64,000 nucleotides of DNA from Flavobacterium fragile (GCF_023634865.1 NZ_JAMLJN010000001.1:463780-527779), one strand, 5' to 3'. Positions 34,875 through 45,195 are shown, counted from the stretch's first letter. The notes: generated by a model from the letters alone, not told the origin. A program made the numbers and translations.

Positions 34875-35480
34875 TTATAGATCCTCTAAAAGAAGTAGGT
34901 ATAGATTTTTGTGACAACTTCCGTAGTGAAGGAAATCTTGTTCTTTTACTTCTTCAAAATATTTAATAGTAGTAATATTTGAAGGATAATTTTTCTCGTG
35001 TGTACTCTTAATTTTTCTCAAACCATCACTTTTGCTATTAACTATTTGACTTGTAGTGGCAAATACAACCATATTTACTGGTAGTTCATTGGGTTTAAAG
35101 TGTTTTAACTGATTTGATGAAAACAGTATAGAGCCTTCATCAGCTATCAAGTTTTCACACGAAGACAAGAAAAAAACGGGGTTAGTATCGTTATTGTAGG
35201 TTAATTTATTTTCATTAAGTAAGTATAGTAAACGATTATCAAAACATTGAGCGTTGCATTCAAACCAATCGTTTTCTGCTAAAATATTTTCAAAGTTTTC
35301 AGAGATTTCCCTTAAGTTTTCGCAATAAATAAACTTACCTCCATTTGCTTTGAAATTGAAAGTAAATTGTTCGTCAATCGGCAATGTGATGTCTGGAGTA
35401 TAAGGACTCTTGATATCTTGCTTTTTATCGTTTTCTTCCTCGTCTCCTAAAACACCAAAAAATTTTCTAAAAAGACTCAT
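34875..35480 (-). CDS. LUD domain (LutB/LutC-like) protein
   Basis: A 201-residue protein. The N-terminus (MSLFRKFFGVLGDEEENDKK) is charged. The LUD fold covers about 60-200 with the segments SCENLIADEGSILFSSNQL, LPVNMVVFATTSQIV and LYLLLLEDL. It lacks iron-sulfur cysteine motifs, so it is a stand-alone LUD protein like LutC rather than the lactate-oxidising LutB. This gene is regularly found between ftsH and cdsA in Flavobacteriia; the reason is not known. A terminator after ftsH lies just upstream, so it heads the cdsA-psd operon. Confidence 0.82.
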   Translation of the reverse strand: MSLFRKFFGVLGDEEENDKKQDIKSPYTPDITLPIDEQFTFNFKANGGKFIYCENLREISENFENILAENDWFECNAQCFDNRLLYLLNENKLTYNNDTNPVFFLSSCENLIADEGSILFSSNQLKHFKPNELPVNMVVFATTSQIVNSKSDGLRKIKSTHEKNYPSNITTIKYFEEVKEQDFLHYGSCHKNLYLLLLEDL

Positions 35481-35520
35481 CTATTTAGCTGGTTTTTGTC
35501 TATTAAAATCAAAGATAAAA

Positions 35521-35556
35521 AAAATCTTAGTTCTACACATACAGAACTAAGATTTT
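35521..35556 (-). terminator. Terminator after ftsH
   Basis: A perfect 14-bp stem (AAAATCTTAGTTCT / AGAACTAAGATTTT) with an 8-nt loop. On the minus strand it is followed by an eight-T run. It separates rsfS-ftsH from the downstream lipid genes. Confidence 0.9.
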
Positions 35557-35584
35557 TATTAATAATATTTTGTTGATAAGTTAA

Positions 35585-37528
35585 TTATTCTGAAATACTA
35601 TTTTCTTCGGTATTTTCGTTTGTAGGTTGGTCTTCTTTTGTAAAAGGTCTCTTTCCGAAAATAGTTTCTAGGTCATCTTTGAAAATAACTTCTTTTTCAA
35701 TCAGAATATCAGCTAGTTGTAATAATTTATCTTTGTTAGTCTCTAAAATGTGAATGGCTCTGTCATATTGCTCTTCAATAAGTTTAGAGATTTCAGTATC
35801 GATTACTTTAGCAGTTTCTTCAGAATACGGTTTTGAAAAACTATAGTCAGATTGTCCTGTAGAATCGTAATATGTAATATTTCCAAGCTTTTCATTTAAA
35901 CCATAAATCGTTACCATGGCTCTTGCTTGGCGTGTAACTTTCTCTAAATCGCTTAAAGCTCCCGTTGAAATTTTATTAAAAATAACTTTTTCTGCTGCTC
36001 GACCTCCCATTGTAGCGCACATTTCGTCTAACATTTGCTCAGGTCTAACAATTAAGCGTTCTTCTGGTAAATACCAAGCAGCCCCTAAACTTTGCCCACG
36101 TGGAACAATCGTAACTTTAACTAAAGGTGCTGCATGTTCTAGCATCCAACTTACTGTAGCATGTCCAGCTTCATGAATAGCAATAGCGCGTTTTTCTTCT
36201 GGACTAACAATTTTATTTTTCTTTTCTAATCCGCCAACAATTCGGTCAACAGCATCTAAGAAGTCTTGTTTGTCTACTGCCTTTTTGTCTTTACGAGCTG
36301 CAATTAAAGCTGCCTCGTTACAAACATTAGCAATATCAGCACCTGAGAATCCTGGGGTTTGTTTAGCTAAGAATTCGGTATCTAATTCCTCTGATTTTTT
36401 CAAAGGTTTTAGGTGTACTTCAAAGATTTCTTTACGTTCTCTAATGTCAGGTAAGTCCACATAAATTTGTCTGTCGAAACGCCCTGCACGTAATAATGCT
36501 TTGTCTAAAACATCAGCGCGATTCGTTGCGGCTAATACAATAACATTTGAGTTGGTTCCAAAACCATCCATTTCAGTTAGTAACTGATTCAAGGTGTTTT
36601 CTCTTTCATCATTAGCACCTGTCATGTTATTTTTACCACGCGCTCTTCCCACGGCGTCAATTTCGTCGATGAAAATGATAGAAGGTGATTTCTCTTTAGC
36701 TTGTTTAAATAAGTCGCGTACACGAGATGCTCCAACTCCAACAAACATCTCCACAAAGTCAGAACCTGATAACGAGAAGAAAGGAACTTTAGCTTCTCCA
36801 GCTACTGCTTTTGCTAATAATGTTTTACCTGTTCCTGGAGGTCCTACTAAAAGTGCTCCTTTAGGTATTTTACCACCAATAGAAGTATATTTTTCAGGGT
36901 TTTTAAGGAATTCAACAATTTCCTGAATTTCTTCTTTAGCCCCTTCAAGTCCGGCTACGTTTTCAAACGTAACTCTAACATCGTTTTTCTCATCAAATAA
37001 TTTAGCTTTTGATTTTCCGATGTTGAAAATTTGACCACCGCCACCTCCTGTGCCGCCCGACATTCTTTTCATCATGAATATCCAAAGTCCTACTAGTATT
37101 ACAATAGGTAAAAGCATAGAGATGATTTCACCCCACATACTTTCAGGTTCTTTCTCATATTCGGTAAGTTTACCTTCATTTGATGCTTTTTGTAAATTCT
37201 CTTGAAACGTTTTTAAATCTCCAATTTCAAAGAAATAGTGAGGTCCTTTGGTGTTTAATTTTCCAAAAACATCATTCTTGATTTTTTCGTGAGCTTTATC
37301 TGTTAAAGCAGTTTTTTTAAGGTATACGGTTGCTTTTGTATTGGTAAATACTACTTTTTCAACTTGATTTTTATCTAAATATTGATAAAATTTGGATAAA
37401 GTCGTAGGAGCAGGATTTCCTAAATCTAAACCTGAAGTAAATAAACTTATCGTAAAAAAAATAGTCAGGACAAGTAAAATACTCATCCATGGACTAAACT
37501 TAAAGCCAGAATTATTATTTAATGCCAT
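35585..37528 (-). CDS. ftsH: ATP-dependent zinc metalloprotease FtsH
   Basis: A membrane-bound AAA+ protease for quality control and regulated turnover. At 647 residues it has the normal size. Order: membrane helix (about 14-31), periplasmic part, second membrane helix (about 130-150), glycine-rich linker, AAA domain with Walker A ([16 protein letters not shown]), Walker B ([11 protein letters not shown]) and the SRH region ([21 protein letters not shown]), and the M41 protease with HEAGH. It follows rsfS by 6 bases and is closed by a strong terminator. Confidence 0.97.
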   Translation of the reverse strand: MALNNNSGFKFSPWMSILLVLTIFFTISLFTSGLDLGNPAPTTLSKFYQYLDKNQVEKVVFTNTKATVYLKKTALTDKAHEKIKNDVFGKLNTKGPHYFFEIGDLKTFQENLQKASNEGKLTEYEKEPESMWGEIISMLLPIVILVGLWIFMMKRMSGGTGGGGGQIFNIGKSKAKLFDEKNDVRVTFENVAGLEGAKEEIQEIVEFLKNPEKYTSIGGKIPKGALLVGPPGTGKTLLAKAVAGEAKVPFFSLSGSDFVEMFVGVGASRVRDLFKQAKEKSPSIIFIDEIDAVGRARGKNNMTGANDERENTLNQLLTEMDGFGTNSNVIVLAATNRADVLDKALLRAGRFDRQIYVDLPDIRERKEIFEVHLKPLKKSEELDTEFLAKQTPGFSGADIANVCNEAALIAARKDKKAVDKQDFLDAVDRIVGGLEKKNKIVSPEEKRAIAIHEAGHATVSWMLEHAAPLVKVTIVPRGQSLGAAWYLPEERLIVRPEQMLDEMCATMGGRAAEKVIFNKISTGALSDLEKVTRQARAMVTIYGLNEKLGNITYYDSTGQSDYSFSKPYSEETAKVIDTEISKLIEEQYDRAIHILETNKDKLLQLADILIEKEVIFKDDLETIFGKRPFTKEDQPTNENTEENSISE

Positions 37529-37534
37529 AAAATT

Positions 37535-37906
37535 TTAGTAATTTGTGTCTATGGTAGTGATTTTTGCATCGCCCCATAAACTTTCAATGTTGTAGTATTC
37601 TCTTATGTGTTTTTGGAAAACATGAACTACAATGCTTACGTAGTCCATTAAAATCCATTCGCCATTTTGTTCTCCTTCTACGTGCCAAGGTTTTTCTTTA
37701 AGTTCCTTAGACACTACTTTTTGTATAGAACCTGCAATAGCATTTACTTGTGTATTTGAGTTACCGCTGCAAATTACAAAGTAATCACAAACAGTGTTTT
37801 CTATTTCCCTTAAATCAAGGATGCTGATATCATTTCCCTTTACGTCTTCAATTCCTTTGATGATCAGTGCTAATAAATCATCATTATTCGTATTCTTTTT
37901 CGTCAT
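37535..37906 (-). CDS. rsfS: Ribosome silencing factor RsfS
   Basis: It blocks subunit joining by binding L14 when nutrients are low. At 123 residues it has the expected length. The DUF143 pattern is visible: ALIIKGIEDVKGNDISILDLR, then DYFVICSGNSNTQVNAIAGS, WHVEGEQNGEWILMDYVSIVVHVF and REYYNIESLWGDA. It is the first gene of the rsfS-ftsH unit, with a -7 box (TACCTTTG on the minus strand, 37934-37927) in front, and diverges from birA. Confidence 0.95.
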   Translation of the reverse strand: MTKKNTNNDDLLALIIKGIEDVKGNDISILDLREIENTVCDYFVICSGNSNTQVNAIAGSIQKVVSKELKEKPWHVEGEQNGEWILMDYVSIVVHVFQKHIREYYNIESLWGDAKITTIDTNY

Positions 37907-37926
37907 GTAATATTTTTGATTTTATG

Positions 37927-37934
37927 CAAAGGTA
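37927..37934 (-). promoter_or_regulatory. -7 box of the rsfS-ftsH unit
   Basis: TACCTTTG on the minus strand, 21 bases before the rsfS ATG. No matching -33 TTG is evident. Confidence 0.6.
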
Positions 37935-37991
37935 TCATTTTTTGTGATTATTTTTGAACCTTAACATAAGATTAAATTTTGTCTTCGAATT

Positions 37992-38723
37992 ATGAGAATC
38001 ATCAAACTCAATGCCATAGATTCTACTAACAGTTTTTTAAAAGTACTTTCGACTCAAGAAGTTGTTGAAAATTTCACCGTTGTGAGTACCGATTTTCAAA
38101 CCGATGGCAAAGGACAACGAGGATCTGGATGGCAGTCAGAAAATGCTAAAAATCTTGTTTTTAGTGTTTTATATCGTCAAAAATTGGATAACGTGAGTAG
38201 TTTGTTTACTTTAAATATTGTTGTGGCATTAAGTATTGTTGAAGCACTACAAACGGTATGTGATTTAGATCTTGTCATAAAATGGCCAAACGACATTTTG
38301 GCAGAGAATAAAAAGATAGGCGGCATTTTAATCGAAAATACTTTCAAGAACTCAAACGAAGTGCAATCTGTAATTGGAATAGGTTTGAACCTAAATCAAT
38401 CTCAATTTAACAATTTACCTCAAGCATCCTCTTTGTTTTTGTTGGCGAAAAAGGAATTTGATAGGGAAACTCTTTTAATTGCAATTGTAAATCAATTTGA
38501 ATCTAACATTAAGCAGTTGAAAGTGTTAGGTGAAACTCATTTTTGGGATACTTATCATCGTATTTTGTTTAAGAAAGAAGTGGTTTCTAGTTTTGAAGCT
38601 ATTTCTGGAAAACGCTTTGTAGGCAAAATAAAAGAAGTAACACGCGATGGAAAATTAGCAGTTTTGCTTGAAGATGATTCAGTTGCCTTTTTTGATGTTA
38701 AAGAAGTAAAAATGTTGTACTAA
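37992..38723 (+). CDS. birA: Biotin-[acetyl-CoA-carboxylase] ligase
   Basis: It attaches biotin to the biotin carboxyl carrier protein via biotinoyl-AMP. The 243-residue, class I form has no N-terminal winged-helix repressor domain and starts directly with INAIDSTNSFLK-type sequence (LNAIDSTNSFLKVL). Other motifs are TDGKGQRGSGWQS (the GRGRxxRxW biotin loop), VIKWPNDIL and KIGGILIEN. It diverges from rsfS. The absence of the DNA-binding domain means it is probably not a biotin repressor. Confidence 0.94.
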   Translation: MRIIKLNAIDSTNSFLKVLSTQEVVENFTVVSTDFQTDGKGQRGSGWQSENAKNLVFSVLYRQKLDNVSSLFTLNIVVALSIVEALQTVCDLDLVIKWPNDILAENKKIGGILIENTFKNSNEVQSVIGIGLNLNQSQFNNLPQASSLFLLAKKEFDRETLLIAIVNQFESNIKQLKVLGETHFWDTYHRILFKKEVVSSFEAISGKRFVGKIKEVTRDGKLAVLLEDDSVAFFDVKEVKMLY

Positions 38724-38787
38724 AATAAAACCCTTCAAAAATCCTCAAACCTTTGTTAAACTTCGTAAATAAGTTTTTGTTTTTAAG

Positions 38788-38795
38788 TACATTTG
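38788..38795 (+). promoter_or_regulatory. -7 box of the ccsBA gene
   Basis: TACATTTG, 31 bases before the ATG at 38827, matches the TAnnTTTG consensus; no good -33 TTG was found. Confidence 0.55.
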
Positions 38796-38826
38796 CCACA
38801 ATTTATATTAAAAGATTCCTTAAATC

Positions 38827-41800
38827 ATGGAGAAAAAAATACTTTCCCTATTGTCTTCTACTCGCTTAATGGCGGTTTTGTTTATTCTTTTTGCTGTTGC
38901 TATGGCAGCAGGTACTTTTATCGAAGATGCTTATAATACTGATACCGCTAGATTAATAGTATACAACGCTGTTTGGTTTGAAGTAATCATGGTCTTTTTT
39001 GTAATTAACTTTTTAGGTAACATCAAACGTTATCAATTACATAAGAAAGAAAATTGGGCTACCTTAATCTTACACCTTTCGTTCATTTTAATTATAGTTG
39101 GAGCTTTTATTACGCGCTACATTAGTTATGAAGGAATGATGTTAGTTAGAGAGGGTGAGTCTAGCAATGTAATTTATTCAGATAAGCCTTACCTGTCTGT
39201 TTTGGTAGATGGTAATCACGAAGGGCAAATGCGTCGCAAAACTTTTGAGAAAGGTTTGTATTTAGCTCCTGAAGAAAAGGAAGATGGCTTTTTGAATGCT
39301 TTTGCTAATAATGATTTTACTCTAGGAGGTGATTTTAGTGGAATACCATTTGAAGTAGTTTATGAAGAATTCATTATGAATGCTACCGAAACAGTAGTTC
39401 CGTCTGAAAACGGACAATTGATGATTAAAATGGTAGAGTCAAGTGGTGGAACACGTCATGAGCATTACTTAAAAGAAGGCGAAGTTCAAAATTTACACAA
39501 CGTACTATTTGCTTTCAATAAATACACAGAGGGTGCTATCAACATTACAAAAATAGGAGAGGCTTACACAATTCAAACTCCTTTTGAAGGCGATTTTATG
39601 CGTATGGCTGATCAGTTAAAAGGAAAAGTAGTAAAAGATTCGGTGCAAACGTTAATGTTACGCTCGTTATATAACATTGGTGGCGCACAATTCGTATTTC
39701 CAGAACCTGCTATAAAAGGGGAATTGGCTTTTAAATCGAAAAAAGATTATAAAGACAAACAAACGGACGATGCGTTAAAAGTAAGAATTAAATCACAAGG
39801 AAAAGAAGAAGTGATTACGCTAATTGGGGCCAAAGGAAAACAAGGGGTTCCTCAAAGTGTAAAAATTGGAGATTTAGAATTTACGCTATTCTTTGGAAGT
39901 AAAGTGTACAACACACCATTCAATATTAAATTAGATGACTTTATAGCGGATAAATATCCAGGAACAGAAAATAGTTATTCAGCTTTTAAAAGTAAAATCG
40001 AAGTGGTGGATACCGAACAAGCCAAAACATTTAAAGATAGTGTTTTCATGAATCATATTTTAGATTACAGAGGCTATAGATTCTTCCAAGCCGGATTTGA
40101 TCCAGACGAAAAAGGAACGCATTTATCGGTAAGTCATGATTTCTGGGGAACTTGGGTTACATATATTGGATATTTCATATTATATTTAGGTTTAATGGCC
40201 ATTTTATTTACTAAAAATAGTCGTTTTTCTAGTTTGAAAGAAAAATTAGGAAAGATAAAAGTTAAGAAATCGAATGTATTAACGGTATTTTTAATTTTAT
40301 TTTCAACAGTAACGTTTGCACAACAACACAATCACCAGCTAAATAAGGAAGAGATATTAAAGTTGTTGAAGAAGTACGAAGTTACACCAGAACACGCCAG
40401 TGAATTTGGAAAAGTAGTTATTCAGGATAATGGGCGAATGAAGCCAATCAATACGTTTTCATCTGAATTACTGCGTAAAGTATCTAAAAGTGATACGTAT
40501 GAAGGAATGAATTCCGATCAAGCGTTCTTGTCAATGACACAATACCCACAATATTGGTATTCATTGCCTATCATCTACTTAAAAAGAGGTAACGATAGTA
40601 TTCGTAAGTTAATCGGAGTAGAGAAAGAAGCAAAATACGCACCCTTAGTAGCCTTTTTTGATGAAACTGGAAATTATAAATTGGCTCAGTTTTTAGAAAA
40701 AGCCTACAACGAACCAGTGCCTAACCAGTTTCAAAAAGATTTTATTGAAGCAGATAAAAAAGTTAATCTTTTATATTCGGCTCTAAGTGGACAAATTTTG
40801 AAAGTGTTCCCAATTCCAGGAGATAAATCGAATAAATGGGTTTCTTTCTTAGAAGTGAATCAACCTACAGGAACGGCTTTAGATTCGATTAAAAACGTGA
40901 TGCCTTTTTATTTGAATGCCTTAGATAAAGCATCACAAAGTAAAAATTACGAATTACCAAATAGCCTTTTAAAAGGACTAACCGAATACCAAAAGAAATA
41001 CGGAAAAGCCGTAATGCTTTCAGAAAGTAAAATCAATTCGGAAATTACATATAACAAATATGATATTTTTAAAAGATTGTATTACATGTATATGTTGGCT
41101 GGTGTGTTCATGTTGGCATTCTGTATCGTTCAAATTTTCAAAGATTCTAGAGTAATTCGAACTATTATCAACGTGTTCCATGGATTAATTGGAGTATTTT
41201 TCATCTTACACTTAGCGGGATTAATCATCAGATGGTATATTTCGGGTCACGCCCCTTGGAGTGATGCTTATGAAAGTATGATTTATGTAGCTTGGGCAAC
41301 CATGTTCTTTGGATTGGCTTTTGGTAAAGATTCGAAACTTACGGTAGCTTCAACAGCTTTTGTAACTTCGATGATTTTGATGATTGCACATTGGAATTGG
41401 ATGGATCCATCTATTGGAAACTTACAACCCGTTTTAAATTCGTATTGGTTAATGATTCATGTGGCGGTTATTGTAGCAAGTTACGGACCGTTTACTTTGG
41501 CTATGATTTTAGGCTTAGTAGCATTATTCTTAATGATTTTTACTAATGAAAAGAACAAGGATAGAATGAAGTTAAGCATTGACGAAATCACCTATATTAA
41601 CGAAATGGCATTAACCGTAGGTTTAGTAATGTTAACCATTGGAAACTTCCTTGGTGGACAATGGGCAAACGAAAGTTGGGGACGTTATTGGGGTTGGGAC
41701 CCAAAAGAAACTTGGGCGTTAATTAGTATTATGGTGTATGCATTTGTAATTCACGCGCGTTTTGTTCCTGCATTACGAGGCAGATGGATTTACAATGTAA

Positions 41801-41985
41801 TGAGTGTTTTTGCTTTTGCATCGATTGTCATGACGTATTTTGGAGTAAATTTCCACCTGAGTGGATTACACAGTTACGCTTCGGGTGAAAAACAAAATGT
41901 TACGTATTACATTTATATAGCTCTAATAGTTGCTGTGATTTCAGCAGTAGCTTACTTTCCATACAAGAAATATTATAAAAAATAA
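38827..41985 (+). CDS. ccsA: Cytochrome c biogenesis fusion protein CcsBA
   Basis: System II cytochrome c maturation: exports heme and attaches it to apocytochromes at the periplasmic face. The 1052-residue protein fuses a ResB/CcsB part (about 1-480, with four membrane helices and a large periplasmic loop) to CcsA (about 730-1045). The CcsA signature is QWANESWGRYWGWDPKETWA, a tryptophan-rich heme-binding WWD region; heme ligand histidines are expected in helices before and after it. Fused CcsBA is normal in Bacteroidota. It is monocistronic with a terminator. Confidence 0.93.
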   Translation: MEKKILSLLSSTRLMAVLFILFAVAMAAGTFIEDAYNTDTARLIVYNAVWFEVIMVFFVINFLGNIKRYQLHKKENWATLILHLSFILIIVGAFITRYISYEGMMLVREGESSNVIYSDKPYLSVLVDGNHEGQMRRKTFEKGLYLAPEEKEDGFLNAFANNDFTLGGDFSGIPFEVVYEEFIMNATETVVPSENGQLMIKMVESSGGTRHEHYLKEGEVQNLHNVLFAFNKYTEGAINITKIGEAYTIQTPFEGDFMRMADQLKGKVVKDSVQTLMLRSLYNIGGAQFVFPEPAIKGELAFKSKKDYKDKQTDDALKVRIKSQGKEEVITLIGAKGKQGVPQSVKIGDLEFTLFFGSKVYNTPFNIKLDDFIADKYPGTENSYSAFKSKIEVVDTEQAKTFKDSVFMNHILDYRGYRFFQAGFDPDEKGTHLSVSHDFWGTWVTYIGYFILYLGLMAILFTKNSRFSSLKEKLGKIKVKKSNVLTVFLILFSTVTFAQQHNHQLNKEEILKLLKKYEVTPEHASEFGKVVIQDNGRMKPINTFSSELLRKVSKSDTYEGMNSDQAFLSMTQYPQYWYSLPIIYLKRGNDSIRKLIGVEKEAKYAPLVAFFDETGNYKLAQFLEKAYNEPVPNQFQKDFIEADKKVNLLYSALSGQILKVFPIPGDKSNKWVSFLEVNQPTGTALDSIKNVMPFYLNALDKASQSKNYELPNSLLKGLTEYQKKYGKAVMLSESKINSEITYNKYDIFKRLYYMYMLAGVFMLAFCIVQIFKDSRVIRTIINVFHGLIGVFFILHLAGLIIRWYISGHAPWSDAYESMIYVAWATMFFGLAFGKDSKLTVASTAFVTSMILMIAHWNWMDPSIGNLQPVLNSYWLMIHVAVIVASYGPFTLAMILGLVALFLMIFTNEKNKDRMKLSIDEITYINEMALTVGLVMLTIGNFLGGQWANESWGRYWGWDPKETWALISIMVYAFVIHARFVPALRGRWIYNVMSVFAFASIVMTYFGVNFHLSGLHSYASGEKQNVTYYIYIALIVAVISAVAYFPYKKYYKK

Positions 41986-41990
41986 GAATT

Positions 41991-42018
41991 TGGTCGCTAA
42001 TTAGCGGCCATTTTTTTT
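41991..42018 (+). terminator. Terminator after ccsBA
   Basis: TGGTCGCTAA / TTAGCGGCCA (one G-T) with no loop bases between the arms shown, followed by a T-run. Confidence 0.8.
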
Positions 42019-42072
42019 AAGAAATGTTTATCAAAAAATGGTTTTTAAAATTCTAAATTTGAAATAAAAAAA

Positions 42073-42666
42073 ATGAAAAAATTAGTAACCTTATTCTCAG
42101 TAGCGGCTTTGTTGTTTAGTTGTCAAAATCAGGCACAAAAAAAACAAACGACTACTCCAACAGCAACCACAGCACCTATGAAAAAAGAAACCATTTATCA
42201 ATTTAAAGTAGAAGATTTGAGTGGCGATTCATTCGATTTTTCAACACTAAAAGGAAAGAAAATCTTAATTGTTAACACCGCTTCTGAATGTGGTTTAACA
42301 CCACAATACGAACAATTACAAGCCATTTACGAAAAATACAAAGACAAAAACTTTGTAATTGTTGGTTTTCCAGCAAACAACTTTGGAGCGCAAGAGCCAG
42401 GAAGTAATCAACAAATTGCAACATTTTGCCAAAAAAATTACGGCGTAACTTTTCCTATGATGGCTAAAATCTCGGTGAAAGGTGGCGACATGCATCCCGT
42501 ATATCAATTTTTAACACAAAAAGCCAAAAACGGATTAGAAGACAGCGAAGTACAATGGAACTTTCAAAAATACCTAATCAATGAAAACGGTGAATTAGCA
42601 AAAGTAATTTCGCCAAGAACATTACCAACCGATACTGAAATCGTGAATTGGATTGAAGGGAAATAA
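42073..42666 (+). CDS. Glutathione peroxidase-like lipoprotein
   Basis: A thiol peroxidase of the GPx family that likely uses thioredoxin-like reductants. The signal MKKLVTLFSVAALLFSC has a lipobox ending at Cys17, then a Thr/Ala-rich linker. The GPx domain (about 40-195) has peroxidatic Cys73 in NTASECGLTPQYEQL, the GFPANNFGAQEPGS motif and the tryptophan in VQWNFQKYLIN. It is a cysteine, not selenocysteine, enzyme. It is the second exported antioxidant lipoprotein in this window. A -7 box TAAATTTG (42054-42061) lies just before it. Confidence 0.92.
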   Translation: MKKLVTLFSVAALLFSCQNQAQKKQTTTPTATTAPMKKETIYQFKVEDLSGDSFDFSTLKGKKILIVNTASECGLTPQYEQLQAIYEKYKDKNFVIVGFPANNFGAQEPGSNQQIATFCQKNYGVTFPMMAKISVKGGDMHPVYQFLTQKAKNGLEDSEVQWNFQKYLINENGELAKVISPRTLPTDTEIVNWIEGK

Positions 42667-42669
42667 TTT

Positions 42670-42730
42670 AGTATTCAGTTTTTAGTCGCAGTTTTCAGTA
42701 TTTGTTAACTGCGGCTGAGTACTGCGGCTG
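42670..42730. repeat. Degenerate 6-7-nt repeat block and a duplicated 11-mer
   Basis: Units AGTATTC, AGTTTTT, AGTCGC, AGTTTTC, AGTATTT follow the peroxidase stop by 3 bases. Beyond them ACTGCGGCTGA occurs twice (42708-42718 and 42721-42731). The complement reads as ACTGAAA-type units, like the other heptamer blocks. Confidence 0.6.
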
Positions 42731-42733
42731 ATT

Positions 42734-43228
42734 TTAAAGCATTTTTTGAACAAAAACAGAATGCAACCATTTATTAAATTTATATCCTGATTCCTTTATA
42801 AACCCAACTTCTTCAAAGCCAAACTTCTTATGAAAATCGATACTATTTTTGTTTTCAGAATCGATAACACCAATCATGGTATGCAGGTTTTGAGTTTTGG
42901 CTCTTTTTATCAATTCGGATAGTAGTAGTTTTCCGATTCCTTTTCCGAAGTAATTCTTGTTGGCATAAACCGAATGTTCTACGGTGAATTTATAAGCCTC
43001 TCTGAATCGAAATTCACTGTAATAACCAAAACCCACAACTTCACCGTTCATTTCGGCTACAATAACAGGAAATCCTTTCTGAAGTTTTTCTTCAAATATA
43101 GCTTCTTGATTGGCTAAGGTTCGGGGTTGGTAATCATATAAAGCAGTCGAATTAAGAATAGCATCGTTAATGATGGCTAAAATAGACGGGCAGTCTATTG
43201 TTTTATAGTCTCTAATTTTTATCTCCAT
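42734..43228 (-). CDS. GNAT family N-acetyltransferase
   Basis: A 164-residue acetyltransferase similar to phosphinothricin or methionine-sulfone acetyltransferases: IRDYKTIDCPSILAIINDAI at the start, GFGYYSEFRFREAYKFTVEHSVYANK, then the acetyl-CoA loop YFGKGIGKLLLSELIKRAK and a C-terminal DSENKNSIDFHKKFGFEEVGF. The substrate is probably a small amine, but it is not shown here. It is convergent with the peroxidase gene and divergent from menD. Confidence 0.88.
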   Translation of the reverse strand: MEIKIRDYKTIDCPSILAIINDAILNSTALYDYQPRTLANQEAIFEEKLQKGFPVIVAEMNGEVVGFGYYSEFRFREAYKFTVEHSVYANKNYFGKGIGKLLLSELIKRAKTQNLHTMIGVIDSENKNSIDFHKKFGFEEVGFIKESGYKFNKWLHSVFVQKML

Positions 43229-43269
43229 TTTGTAAAGAATTACGAAGTAAAAGTACTAAAAACCTTTTC

Positions 43270-43293
43270 AACTTCGTAACTTTGTAACTCAGT
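43270..43293. repeat. 8-nt-period repeat before menD
   Basis: AACTTCGT, AACTTTGT, AACTCAGT in tandem, between the GNAT and menD starts. It is an octamer-spaced variant of the heptamer family. Confidence 0.55.
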
Positions 43294-43305
43294 TATTTTT
43301 TTAAA

Positions 43306-44958
43306 ATGATCTATCCAAAAATTCTTCTAGCGCAAAGCATTATTGAAATTTGCAAAGAAAAAGGAATCCAACATATCGTTATATCCCCGGGTTCGCGTAA
43401 TGCACCTTTAACTATCGGATTTACTAATAATCCGTATTTTAAATGTTATAGTATTGCTGACGAACGCAGTGCTGCTTTTTTTGCTTTAGGTTTAGCCCAA
43501 CAATTTCAGAAACCGGTAGTAGTCGTTTGTACTTCAGGTTCTGCTGTGTTAAATTATTATCCAGCGGTAGCAGAGGCGTTTTATAGCCAAATACCTTTAG
43601 TGGTAATTTCGGCAGATAGACCTCAAAGTAAAATTGATATTGGAGACGGTCAAACCATTCGTCAGGAAAACGTTCTGGGAAATCATAGCCTATATAATGC
43701 TAACCTGCGCGAAGAAAAATCGGTTGAAAACGACAATCTCATTCAAATGGCCTTGCATGTTGCGGTTGCCCAAAAAGGTCCAGTCCATATCAATGCGCCT
43801 TTTGAAGAACCTTTGTATGAAACGGTTTCCGAATTACAAGTAAAACCAGAAATTATTGATTTTACTACTGAAGAAAAGCATTTTTCATTAGGAATTAACA
43901 CAAAAGAAACTTGGAACAAAGCGACTAAAAAATTGGTTTTAGTAGGGGAGTTGTTTCCAAATTCGGTAGAGCAAAAGTATTTAGATGTTTTAGCTACTGA
44001 CCCAAGTGTGGTGGTTTTGACTGAAAAAACATCCAATTTACATCATCCCACTTTCATCGATCAGATTGATACTTTGATTACACCATTCACCGAGGATGAT
44101 TTTAAAGCATTTCAACCAGAAATTCTCTTAACTTTTGGAGGAATGGTCGTATCGAAACGTATTAAAGCTTTTTTACGAAAATACAAACCAGCACAACATT
44201 GGCATGTAGACGAATTACGTGCGTATGATACTTTTGGAGCGCTTACGAATCATTTTGAAACCACAATTAATACGTTTTTGAGTCAGTTATTAACTACAAA
44301 TACGATTGAAAGTACCTATAAATCAACTATTTCAGCTATTTGGAACGTTAGAGCAGCAAAGCATCAAGAATATACTTCCTTAATACCGTTTTCTGATTTT
44401 AAAGTGTTTGATTTCATTTGCCAAAAGCTGCCTAAAAACATTCAGTTGCAAGTGAGTAATAGTTCGGCAATACGGTATTTACAATTGTTTGATGTAGATA
44501 AAAGCGTGCAAGTTTTTTGTAATCGCGGTACGAGTGGTATAGATGGTAGTACTTCTACAGCAATAGGAGCTGCAGTGGCTTCAACTTTGCCAACTCTTTT
44601 AATTACAGGCGATATTAGTTTTTTATACGACAGTAATGCCTTGTGGAACAATTACATTCCCAAAAACTTTAAAATTATTTTGTTGAATAATAGCGGTGGC
44701 GGTATTTTTAGAATTTTACCAGGACATCAAGAAACCGAAACATTTACTACCTATTTTGAAACGTCACATCAATTGAACGCCTCTCATTTAGCCAAAATGT
44801 ATGGATTGGATTATTTTGAAGCCAATGATGAAACTACATTACAACAACAATACATTGCATTTTTAAACCAAAATGAAAAACCAAGTATTTTAGAAATTTT
44901 CACGCCTGAAAAAGAGAATAATGGGATTTTATTAGAGTTTTTTAGAAGGTTGCGCTAA
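43306..44958 (+). CDS. menD: 2-succinyl-5-enolpyruvyl-6-hydroxy-3-cyclohexene-1-carboxylate synthase
   Basis: A ThDP enzyme of menaquinone synthesis that joins 2-oxoglutarate and isochorismate. At 550 residues it has the usual length. The N-terminal ThDP Pyr domain has HIVISPGSRNAPLTIGF and ERSAAFFALGLA; the C-terminal PP domain has RGTSGIDGSTSTAIG and GDISFLYDSNALW followed by LNNSGGGIFRILPG. Cofactor-binding glycine and asparagine residues look intact. Other men genes are not in the window. Confidence 0.96.
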   Translation: MIYPKILLAQSIIEICKEKGIQHIVISPGSRNAPLTIGFTNNPYFKCYSIADERSAAFFALGLAQQFQKPVVVVCTSGSAVLNYYPAVAEAFYSQIPLVVISADRPQSKIDIGDGQTIRQENVLGNHSLYNANLREEKSVENDNLIQMALHVAVAQKGPVHINAPFEEPLYETVSELQVKPEIIDFTTEEKHFSLGINTKETWNKATKKLVLVGELFPNSVEQKYLDVLATDPSVVVLTEKTSNLHHPTFIDQIDTLITPFTEDDFKAFQPEILLTFGGMVVSKRIKAFLRKYKPAQHWHVDELRAYDTFGALTNHFETTINTFLSQLLTTNTIESTYKSTISAIWNVRAAKHQEYTSLIPFSDFKVFDFICQKLPKNIQLQVSNSSAIRYLQLFDVDKSVQVFCNRGTSGIDGSTSTAIGAAVASTLPTLLITGDISFLYDSNALWNNYIPKNFKIILLNNSGGGIFRILPGHQETETFTTYFETSHQLNASHLAKMYGLDYFEANDETTLQQQYIAFLNQNEKPSILEIFTPEKENNGILLEFFRRLR

Positions 44959-45195
44959 TCAGAATTGCTTTTTTTAGAAGTTGCGTATTATTGTACTAGT
45001 TATGAAATGTGTAATTGTATTACCATCAAATCCTCGATTATAAGCCAACTAAATTTTATGATTTTGAATCTTAACTAAAAAACAAACCTTGCATAAAGGG
45101 ATTAAACGAGGTCAAAATAGTATGTTTTTGAAAACTATTTTCTAAAAAAAGGAGTTGTGTAACACTTACCGCTGTTTGCTGCCGTTATTTTTATC
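44959..45195. other. Spacer after menD, possible cassette edge
   Basis: A 237-bp non-coding region. Near its right end the minus strand carries TAACGGCAGC then GCGGTAAGTGTTACACAAC, just after the LRR gene stop. No frame longer than a few codons is seen. Confidence 0.4.
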